Made by a program: the position numbers and the translations under genes. The notes beneath the pieces were generated by a model, which searched no databases, had not been told where the DNA came from, and saw only the letters and a list, made by a program, of their open reading frames with translations. A stretch of DNA of 64,000 bases from Serripes groenlandicus. Taxonomy: Eukaryota > Mollusca > Bivalvia > Cardiida > Cardiidae. Where the stretch lies: positions 331,688 through 395,687 of the forward strand of contig JASEVX010000094.1 in the NCBI GenBank assembly GCA_031761405.1. The letters are read 5' to 3'. Of the stretch, positions 37,250 through 44,229 are shown piece after piece. Every line of letters begins with the position of its first letter. Within the stretch, counting starts at the first letter, position 1.

Positions 37250-37479
37250 GTTTAACCCTTTCCGAAATATAGACGCTTTCTGACGCCTTTGCAGCAGACG
37301 ACTTTTGAAAACACTGTAACAAAAACAGAAATTGCTCAAAACGAGCAATTTCTCACTTTGACACAATGTTTTCATATTTGTTCAGTAATTATGCCTACAA
37401 TTATAGAGATTTTCATACTTTTTAGTAGACATTTTCAAAGTCGCCTGCTGCAGATTTGTTGTATGGGGGAAAGGGTTAA
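37250..37479 (+). mobile_element. family A MITE, full length
   Basis: TGTTTAACCCTTTCCGAAATATA, CTTTGCAGCAGACGACTT, perfect hairpin ATTGCTCAAAACGAGCAAT, GTCGCCTGCTGCAGATTTG and GGGGGAAAGGGTTAA. Confidence 0.92.
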
Positions 37480-37691
37480 TCTATGGACTGCTGAAACCAA
37501 TTTCCTCTCTAAATTACAGTAACCTGTACTAAAGTACTCTTTATATTATCTCAGATTTACAGTATTTTGCCCTCACGTTCTCTTTATATCGTCTCTTATT
37601 TACACTATCTTGCCCTTATGTACTCTGTGTATCCTCTTTAATGCATAATGTTCTGCCTTGACGTGTTCTTTATATCCTCTCTAAATTATAG

Positions 37692-37847
37692 TATCCTGCC
37701 CTGGAGGGACCTACTACATTGATGGCTACTGTACTTACTGTGACAAGGGAACTTACTCTGATTCATCGGGACAAACGTCGTGTACCTCTTGTCCTTCTGG
37801 GTTATCTACAACGACTATTGGATCTTATGCTGTGTCACAGTGTACTG
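37692..37847 (+). CDS. exon 21: GCC2/GCC3 repeat 3
   Basis: Acceptor ATTATAG|TA and donor ACTG|GTAAGG, phase 1-1, residues 1309-1361. It reads SCPGGTYYIDGYCTYCDKGT, YSDSSGQTSCTSCPSGLSTT and VSQCT. It has the same cysteine ladder as exons 11 and 12. Its 3' end and donor are copied several times in the next intron. Confidence 0.95.
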
Positions 37848-38460
37848 GTAAGGCTTTATACAATTTCTTCATGATTTTTTTATGACGAGCATTATGTACC
37901 ACATGCTCTTCTCAGGCCTTCTGGATTATCCATGACTACGAAATGGTCTTATGCTACGTCAACGTGTACTGGTAAGGCTTTTATCCAATTTCTTCATGAT
38001 TTTTTTATGACGAGCATACCCTTCTCAGGCCGTTTGGGTAATCCATTACTACGAACATGTCTTATGCTACGTCAACGTGTACTGGTAAGGCTTTTATCCA
38101 ATTTCTTCATGATTTTTTTATAACAAGTATTATATTCCACATGCCTTACATTAGTATCCATTACTTCTATATAGGGTATTATGATATGTCAAACTGTACT
38201 TGTAAGTTTTGTATCCGATTTGTTCATGATTGTTTAAAATAATAAGCAATATGTACTGCATGCCCTGCATTTTTTATCCAATTTCTTCATGTTTTTTTTT
38301 AAAATAACATTCAATATGTACCGCCTGCTCTACGTGAGTATCCATGACTACTAAAGGGTCTTATGCGTCAACGTGTACTTGTAAGGCTTTTATCCAATTT
38401 CTCCATATTATTTTTACAACAAGCAATATGTACCGCATGCCCTACATAATTATCAATAAC
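37848..38460 (+). repeat. degenerate tandem copies of the exon 21 3' end with donor
   Basis: Units of about 110 bp contain TCTGGATTATCCATGACTAC, GGTCTTATGCTACGTCAACG and TGTACTGGTAAGGCTTTTAT, then CCAATTTCTTCATGATTTTT. These mirror exon 21 (TTATCTACAACGACTATTGG, TCTTATGCTGTGTCACAG, TGTACTG|GTAAGG). At least five units are recognisable here, and one more lies at about 39230-39330. The donor-like GTAAGG or GTAAGT is kept in most. Confidence 0.85.
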
Positions 38461-38477
38461 TATTAATATTAGTTATT

Positions 38478-38900
38478 TGGTCTGTTACTGACCCACTACG
38501 GAAAAATAGGGGGTCTGTGGAATTTATAGGGGGCGAGGCGTTAGACGAGTCCCCCTATACATTCAACATACCCCCTATTTTTCAGTAGTGGGTCAGTAAC
38601 AGACCAAATAACTGATTTATTTCATCGACCACCTTTCATGAGCAAAAAAAAAATGATACTCTTTCATTTACATTAACATTTACAATATTTCTAGATGAAA
38701 TTTACGGGTTTTGGCGTTATGACGTCAAACCGATGACGTGACGTCATTTTCCTAGTATTTTGTCCCAGTATTTTTAAAATTCCTAGTACTAAACCCACTT
38801 TAATAATGAAATGAAACAATATCAATTTGTTTTGTTCATGAAAGGTGGTTGATGAAATAAATCAGTTATAAATGGTCTGTTACTGACCCACTAAGGGAAA
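38478..38900. repeat. foldback element with third arm copy
   Basis: TTATTTGGTCTGTTACTGAC and CCACTACGGAAAAATAGGGG are mirrored by CCCCTATTTTTCAGTAGTGG and GTCAGTAACAGACCAAATAA around the tip GGGCGAGGCGTTAGACGAG. The mirrored arm extends through CTGATTTATTTCATCGACCA then CCTTTCATGA. A third copy, again inverted, occupies 38843-38900 (TCATGAAAGGTGGTTGATGA, TGGTCTGTTACTGACCCACT). ATGACGTCAAACC and GATGACGTGACGTCAT lie in the spacer at about 38718-38745. Confidence 0.93.
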
Positions 38901-39228
38901 AAATAAAAATTAACAAGCGTAGGACATGCATTATTTTTATACATTCATTGATTATTTTTTTTTCTATGGAAAGGGAAGTTACTTTGCATGATATTCAACT
39001 TCGTAGTCGTTATGATATATATATTGTAAACAAATCGCTGTTAAAAATATCAAGATATTATACAGTATATAGATCTATTTTAACATAGGCAACTGAAAAA
39101 AACTTCCAGTCAGCTTGATCTGAGAATAGAAGCCATATTGAATTTACTCACCCCCTATAGAAATATAGGGGGTGTGCACGTGACAGGCTTTAACCAATGA
39201 AATTGCTAGAATTTCGTGGGAGGCGAAA
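38901..39228. other. AT-rich intron 21 sequence
   Basis: No gene seen. At 39151-39172 CCCCCTATAGAAATATAGGG is a short palindrome with words from the foldback arm nearby. Confidence 0.45.
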
Positions 39229-39459
39229 TAAAGGGTATTATGCTACGTCACCGTGTAATGATAAGGCTTTATCTAATTTCTTCATGATTTTCCTTAATAA
39301 CGAGTATTATGTACCACATGCTTTCTTGGTTTATTGCCAACTTACTATAGGTTTACATGTTTCAGTGGCGTCAAAATGCATCTTCATTTGGGAAAAGTCT
39401 AAGCATTGATTACTACTTTGTCGCAGTTATCTATTGCAAGGTTTCTCTGTCAAACAATG

Positions 39460-39674
39460 TGATAACCCTTTCCTACATACAGAAACTTTTTGACGTCTCT
39501 GCAGCAGGCAAAACATTACGGCAAAATGAGAAATTGAGCAATTTGTCCTTTTGCCGTAATGTTTTTTCAACTCTTTTCAATAAATCTACTTTCATTTACA
39601 GAGAATTTCCCCATTTATACCTATATATTTTCAAAGTCGTCTGCTGAAAATTTTTCATATGTGGGAAAGGGTTA
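39460..39674 (+). mobile_element. family A MITE
   Basis: GATAACCCTTTCCTACATAC..CTCTGCAGCAGGC on the left, GTCGTCTGCTGAAAATTT and TATGTGGGAAAGGGTTA on the right. It ends 27 bp before exon 22. Confidence 0.88.
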
Positions 39675-39701
39675 TGAAAATATTTGTTCTTACATTTTCA
39701 G

Positions 39702-39785
39702 AATCAGTGAATGTTACAACTACTACTACTACTACCACAACCACAGAGAGTCCAAACAATACAGACATCAATAAAAACAGTTCAG
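39702..39785 (+). CDS. exon 22: Thr-rich stalk
   Basis: Acceptor ATTTTCAG|AA and donor TCAG|GTATTG, phase 1-1, residues 1361-1389. It reads SVNVTTTTTTTTTESPNNTD then INKNSS. The Thr run is a likely O-glycosylated juxtamembrane stalk; N-V-T and N-N-T-D give N-glycosylation sequons. The ACT/ACA/ACC run mixes codons, so selection for threonine rather than a pure microsatellite is plausible. Confidence 0.8.
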
Positions 39786-39916
39786 GTATTGATAGAATAA
39801 ATTCAAAACTGTTCTACTTGCAGTCGTATGTAGACACATCTGCAGCAAAAGATTTATCTATGAAAAATTGATCGCAACAGGAAAATTACTCATAGCATAT
39901 TGTTACATTACAAATA

Positions 39917-40080
39917 AGATTAACCCACTTTCACACATACAACAAATCTGCAGCAGACGAAAGTTTGAAAAGATATTTAGCAATAATGTAGAAAATCTTT
40001 TTTTAACGAAAGTTCAATTATTAAATAGAGTTGAAAACTTTGCGAGTAATTTCTCCATCTGTGTGTGGGAATGGGTTAAG
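39917..40080 (-). mobile_element. family A MITE
   Basis: GATTAACCCACTTTCACACATAC, CAACAAATCTGCAGCAGACG on the left and TGTGTGTGGGAATGGGTTAA on the right; the hairpin is partly deleted. Confidence 0.82.
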
Positions 40081-40137
40081 TAAGCTAATATTGTTATTCC
40101 TGAAGCACAGCCCTTTTGTTCAGTTTTGCAAAGGAAT

Positions 40138-40391
40138 TCATATGAGCCCTTCTGCGAGAAAATCAACATTGTGGACTCTGCGTAGAGTATCGACCCAGAT
40201 CAGCAAAGCATGCTGTGCAGGCTAACCCGGATAGGCACTTTTCACCTCCTCTGGATTTTCTGTTTCAGGAATCATTACTCTATACCTGTAAGCCCCTAAG
40301 ACGGAATATGTCAGCCTGGATTAGCCTGCGCAGATTGCTACATTACGCAGAGTCCATAATGTTGTTTTTTCTCGTTGAACGGCTCATATGA
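40138..40391 (+). mobile_element. family C MITE, complete
   Basis: CATATGAGCCCTTCTGCGAG on the left and TTTTTCTCGTTGAACGGCTC then ATATG on the right, with TTTTCTGTTTCAGGAATCAT in the centre. TA lies at both borders. Confidence 0.9.
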
Positions 40392-40570
40392 TATTGCCCC
40401 GAATTAAACGACCGACATATAAGAAGTGAACTATTTGTTCTTTTGCAATAATGTTTTCTAAATGTATTTTCTTCACTCGCGTTAAATAAAGTTTGCATAA
40501 TGAGAAAGAGATAAACGTTATCAAAAAGGGAATTATGACATTTCCTCTTTGTGTCGTTACTGACCAAATT

Positions 40571-40678
40571 ATTTGTGTGGAGGTTGGTGTGCAGTGATAA
40601 AGCATCAGCCTCTCAGATCAAAGGTCCCAGGTTTGAATCCTGTGATGAGCAGGTTCTGCCTTTGGGATTTTTCCATAC
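40571..40678 (+). mobile_element. tRNA-like SINE head
   Basis: GTGTGCAGTGATAAAGCATC (A-box-like) and GGTTTGAATCCTGTGATGAG (B box). It looks like a degenerate tRNA-derived head of a different SINE type. Confidence 0.45.
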
Positions 40679-40745
40679 AGATAAGATAAGATAAGATAAG
40701 ATATATTTTATTAGAGTGACATGTGTATAACAATACAAACAAAAC
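40679..40745 (-). mobile_element. LINE 3'-end fragment with (TTATC)n tail
   Basis: GATAAGATAAGATAAGAT followed by ATATTTTATTAGAGTGACAT. Read on the minus strand it is a 3' end with a simple-repeat tail, as at 57350. Confidence 0.5.
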
Positions 40746-40849
40746 AGCGCAAGTACTGGTTAAGTCTCCAGGATGCAGACATTGAGCCCGATTGATATAA
40801 GCTAAAAAGCTTGTTTCTCAATTGATGTGATATAAATAAGTTTAAACTA

Positions 40850-41268
40850 GAGATCTCAACGGTTAACCGGTTAATCGATTAACCGTATGTTATTCAATTA
40901 ATCAGTTAATAATTCAAGTAATCGAGGACTTGGAAAACAGATGAAATATATACACAATTGTGCTTCAACTTTTGTTCTTTTCAATTTGCCACACGTAGCT
41001 GACCAGAGATTGATTATTCACACCTCGTTTGGGAGTGTTTACATTACTGTGAAAACGGCCGCATTCGATTTTATTGATATCCGTCTATTTTTGTTGTGTT
41101 AATGGAATAACTATGGCTACCCTAACGTTTAATTAAAGCACAGTTTGTTTCTATATAACAACACCCGGAAGCAGGTGAATATTGATTGTCTATGAATTTA
41201 TCCGGTTAACCGGTTAGAAGATTACACGATTACCAGTTATTAATATCGCTTACCGTTTAATCTTTAAA
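40850..41268. mobile_element. hAT-like MITE candidate
   Basis: Left end CTAGAGATCTCAACGGTTAACC then GGTTAATCGATTAACCG, right end ATCCGGTTAACCGGTTAGAA. Repeated GGTTAACCGGTTA words in opposite directions at the two sides suggest an inverted-repeat element of about 400 bp. Target duplication was not resolved. Confidence 0.5.
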
Positions 41269-41293
41269 CTAAAATAATTTGATTGCTTTACAG

Positions 41294-41393
41294 ACAACAC
41301 CGGAATGATTATTGGGATTGTCATCGCAGCTGTAGCTCTATTTGTTTCCCTAGCAGTTTGTGCTTACGTAGTAGCATGCAAGAACACAACAAA
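41294..41393 (+). CDS. exon 23: transmembrane helix
   Basis: Acceptor CTTTACAG|AC and donor ACAAA|GTAAGC, phase 1 in and phase 2 out, residues 1389-1422. NTG is followed by MIIGIVIAAVALFVSLAVC then AYVVACKNTT. A 24-residue hydrophobic segment with a following Lys (and basic residues in either next exon) fits a single-pass type I membrane protein with its C terminus in the cytoplasm. The Cys pair at the inner end could be palmitoylated. Confidence 0.93.
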
Positions 41394-41416
41394 GTAAGCT
41401 GAATATGTATGGTTTC

Positions 41417-41577
41417 ATTAACACATTCCCACATACCGAGGCAAAATCATGGTTAAATTTCTATAAATGATGTTGGTATAGTTGAAAACATCAATTTATT
41501 TTTCCCTGTGTCACATTGTTTTTAAAAGTCTTCTGCTGCATAGGCATTAGAAAGCGTCTATTTTTAGGAAGGGTTAA
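41417..41577 (-). mobile_element. family A MITE, short
   Basis: CATTAACACATTCCCACATAC begins 25 bp after the exon 23 donor; right end GTCTTCTGCTGCATAGGC and TAGGAAGGGTTAA. Confidence 0.78.
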
Positions 41578-41676
41578 GGTAAAATCTGTTTCCAAATGCA
41601 GATACATTTTGATGCATCTCCTTTTAATTCTATTCAAAATGATACTTTTATTTATGATATATCTTCACATTTACAG

Positions 41677-41743
41677 ACGCAAATACATGGAGATTGTCAC
41701 AGGCAAATATAACATGCCAAATTTGGTAATGGTACATCATTGA
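41677..41743 (+). CDS. possible alternative last exon
   Basis: Acceptor CACATTTACAG|A. Joined to exon 23 in phase it reads KRKYMEIVTGKYNMPNLVMV then HH and stop TGA at 41741-41743. It starts with basic residues after the membrane helix, as the main tail does. It sits inside a decayed family A copy (41600-41842), and an inner donor (TTG|GTAATG) would break the frame into exon 24. Treat as a candidate only. Confidence 0.35.
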
Positions 41744-41927
41744 AACATGACGTAATTTAAGGATTGATTCTTCTCGGCCGCCATTTTGCAAATACATGAA
41801 GCGCGTCTGCTGCAGATTTGTTGCATGTTTGAAAGGGTTAAGGTTTGATGCTGTATCATTAATATCTTCGAAAATATTTTGAAAACGCAAAACAAAGGAA
41901 GAAAACAAAGATATCTGGATTATTATT

Positions 41928-42145
41928 GTTCTGCTTCCCCTTTCCAAAATACAACAAATATGCAGCAGACATATATAGACATGGACTTGCAAAATCTCTG
42001 CACGGATAGTATTATTAATGAACAGAGTTGAAAACATTGTGGCAAATGGAGAAATTGCTAATGATAAGCAATTTCTCCTTTTGTATTTTTGTTGTTTGTT
42101 AAAAGCCACCTGGTGAAGTTGTGTCTTCATGTGGGAAAGAGTTAT
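41928..42145 (-). mobile_element. family A MITE
   Basis: TTCCCCTTTCCAAAATACAAC..ATATGCAGCAGACATAT and hairpin AATTGCTAATGATAAGCAATT on the left and centre, CATGTGGGAAAGAGTTATAA on the right. Confidence 0.82.
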
Positions 42146-42149
42146 AATA

Positions 42150-42380
42150 TTTAACCCTTTCCCTCATATAGACGCTTTCTGACGCCTTCGCAGCAGACAG
42201 CTTTTTGAAAACATAGTGACAAAAGAAGAAACTGCTCAAAACAAAAAAGTTATCCTTTTACCATTATGTGTTCCACTTATAGTCATAGGTTATCCATTCA
42301 ATTATAGAGATTTTCTATTTGTTCCCAAAATATGTTCAAAGTCGTCTGCTGCAGATTTGTTGTATGTGGGAAGGGTTAAA
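42150..42380 (+). mobile_element. family A MITE, full length
   Basis: ATTTAACCCTTTCCCTCATA..CTTCGCAGCAGACAGC and GTCGTCTGCTGCAGATTTG..TATGTGGGAAGGGTTAA. The previous copy ends only about 5 bp upstream. Confidence 0.92.
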
Positions 42381-42589
42381 AGAAGTCCCTCCAAGACGAA
42401 TAATCCTGCAGATAGTAATGACTAGATCTCCATTGTTGGTCATTGGTAACAAATAGGAAATATTTTCAGCTAAAAAACATGATTTTTCTAGCCCTGTAAA
42501 TTTCTATCAATCCCTGTAATGTATATAATATACATTCATCTACAGTTGCTCCCTATGATAAAAGGTTTGTCGCACATACCTTATGGACA

Positions 42590-42812
42590 CGCCGAGCCCC
42601 GGTAACAACTTGAGCTGTCAATCCAGGGGCTGTGAGTTCGAACCCCACCTCGACTAACTTTCTTTCTGAAGTTTGACAAAAGTCACTATGACAAGATTTA
42701 TCTGTTTTCCACCTGGGCTAACTTGGAAATAATGTGTGTCGAGTACTGGTGTGAGAACTGACCGCCGTGATATGACTGAAACATAATGAAAACGGCGTTA
42801 AACCCAAAACAA
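42590..42812 (+). mobile_element. tRNA-derived SINE, head deleted
   Basis: GCCGAGCCCCGGTAACAAC loses most of the A box, but CTGTCAATCCAGGGGCTGTG, AGTTCGAACCCCACCTCG (B box), GACCGCCGTGATATGACTG and AACGGCGTTAAACCC are intact. It ends shortly before exon 24. Confidence 0.85.
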
Positions 42813-42845
42813 CCTTATTGTCATTCTTGTTTTTTTTGCTTTCAG

Positions 42846-42996
42846 GAAAACAAGAAGGTACGTGGTTTCTTCGACTTCTTTGCGAGACAGAACGGTACAT
42901 GTACATGAGCATGAACAGGGTCCTGTAAATGGTGTCTTTGAGAATCCTAACCTAATTCGCAATGAGGTAGACGGTAGAGTGGTAATGTATAGGTGA
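42846..42996 (+). CDS. exon 24: cytoplasmic tail and stop
   Basis: Acceptor TGCTTTCAG|G joined to exon 23 in phase 2. Residues 1422-1471 read KKTRRYVVSSTSLRDRTVHV, HEHEQGPVNGVFENPNLIRN, EVDGRVVMYR, then TGA at 42994-42996. Basic residues directly follow the helix. No kinase or known signalling domain is present; tyrosines at RRYVV and VMYR-end and the acidic ENPNL stretch are possible adaptor or sorting points (inference). No AATAAA is seen within the next few hundred bases. Confidence 0.88.
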
Positions 42997-43047
42997 ACTG
43001 GTCATCAAGATAAAACTTTAATAAGAAATCGACATAAATTCTGTCAA

Positions 43048-43263
43048 TCAAATTACTCTTTCCCACCTGCAGACACATTTAAATGCATCTGCAGCATAAT
43101 ACGTTGGAAAACTTTGTGGCTAATGAGCATTTTTTCTTTTTATCACAATGTTCTCAATTCTATCCAATTATCAACACTATTATTTACAGAGAGTTTCATA
43201 GTTTTGCCTAGATTATTTTGATGTCGTCGGCTGCAGATTTTCTGTATGTGGGAAAGATTTAAA
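43048..43263 (+). mobile_element. family A MITE
   Basis: ATTACTCTTTCCCACCTGCAG, CATCTGCAGCATAATACG on the left, GTCGTCGGCTGCAGATTTTC and TATGTGGGAAAGATTTAA on the right. Its right end runs into the 54-bp array. Confidence 0.85.
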
Positions 43264-43566
43264 GACAGGTGATATTCAGATAAACTGTTGATTTGCTGTA
43301 TGTGGGAAAGGTTTAAAGACAGGTGATATTCAGATAAACTGCAAATTTGCTGTATTTGGGAAAGGTTTAAAGACAGGTGATATTCAGATAAACTGCAAAT
43401 TTGCTATATGTGGGAAAGGTTTAAAGACAGGTGATATTCAGATAAACTGCAAATTTGCTTAATTTGGGAAAGGTTTAAAGACAGGTGATATTCAGATAAA
43501 CTGTTGATTTGCTGTATGGCGGAAAGGTTTAAAGACAGATGATATTCAGATAAACTGTTGATTTTA
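43245..43566 (+). repeat. 54-bp minisatellite, about 6 units
   Basis: Units read GTGGGAAAGGTTTAAAGACA, GGTGATATTCAGATAAACTG, CAAATTTGCTGTAT; period 54 bp. Part of each unit (TTTGCTGTATGTGGGAAAGG, TTTAA) is the family A right end. Confidence 0.95.
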
Positions 43567-43569
43567 AAG

Positions 43570-43728
43570 TTATGTTAACCCTTACCCCCTTATAGACATT
43601 TTTTGGCGCATCTGCAGCAGACAACTTTTGAAAACATTGTGTCAAAAGGAGAAATTATTTGCCATAATGGTTTCTACTCTATCTAATGGAGAAAGTTCTC
43701 ATGTCGCCTGTTGCAGGTTTGTACAATT
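43570..43728 (+). mobile_element. family A MITE, shortened
   Basis: GTTAACCCTTACCCCCTTATAG, CATCTGCAGCAGACAACTTT on the left and GTCGCCTGTTGCAGGTTTG on the right; the outer right end is lost. Confidence 0.8.
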
Positions 43729-43737
43729 TAAACTAAA

Positions 43738-43915
43738 TATTACTTTTCCACATTCAACAGATCTGCAGCAGATACCTTTGAAAACATCTAGGCAAAATGA
43801 TGCACAATTATTATTTTCATAAATTGACAGTATAGTTAGTGGAAATGAAAACATAGGAGTTAAAGGAGAAATCTTCTGATGCACGTTTGCAAAAGTCATC
43901 TATTGCTGATGTATC
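43738..43915 (-). mobile_element. family A MITE, decayed
   Basis: TATTACTTTTCCACATTCAAC, AGATCTGCAGCAGATACC, and a weak right side AAAAGTCATCTATTGCTGATG. Confidence 0.65.
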
Positions 43916-43919
43916 TGCA

Positions 43920-44141
43920 TTCAACGCACAAATGCTTTCCGACGCCTCTGCAGCAGTCGACTTTTAAAAACATTGTGACAAAAAGAAAAATTGCTCAAAA
44001 CGGGCAATTCTTCCTTTTGCCACAATGTTTTCAACTCCATTCTGAAAAATAAACTTCCATTCATAGATATTTTCCATATTTTTGTTTAGATAAATTCAAA
44101 GTCGTCTGTTACAGATGTGTTGTATGTGGGAAATGTTTAAT
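43920..44141 (+). mobile_element. family A MITE
   Basis: GCTTTCCGACGCCTCTGCAG then CAGTCGAC on the left, perfect hairpin, GTCGTCTGTTACAGATGTG and TATGTGGGAAATGTTTAA on the right. Confidence 0.85.
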
Positions 44142-44229
44142 GAGCTATATCTGTGATAATTATGTAAATGTATGCAAATATAAATGTTGTCATTACACAT
44201 CTACCATATGTGTGTGTTGCTAGGTTCAG

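Larger units (their letters stand above)
1..42996 (+). other. multi-exon gene: modular HYR/CCP/GCC2/LamG/EGF/TSP1 transmembrane protein, 5' partial
   Basis: Twenty-four exons with GT-AG borders join without a frame break into 4417 nt (1471 residues plus stop; base 1 is the third base of a codon). Domain order is hydrophobic segment, HYR, CCP x2, HYR, CCP x2, module X, GCC2/GCC3 x2, pentraxin/LamG, EGF x2, TSP1, CCP, module X', GCC2/GCC3, Thr stalk, TM, cytoplasmic tail. Each domain is a family of secreted or cell-surface adhesion proteins, so the product is inferred to be a cell-surface protein. Most introns are phase 1; only the HYR1, LamG and TM exons use phase 2. Because phase 1-1 exons can be skipped or missed in frame, an undetected or alternative exon in a long intron cannot be excluded. 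SVEP1-like proteins share the domain content but not this order. Confidence 0.88.

Noticed and set aside
41678..41743. Exon 41677 used as an internal exon with donor GTAATG at 41726
   Set aside because: It would leave exon 24 in the wrong frame; only use as a last exon keeps a sensible protein.
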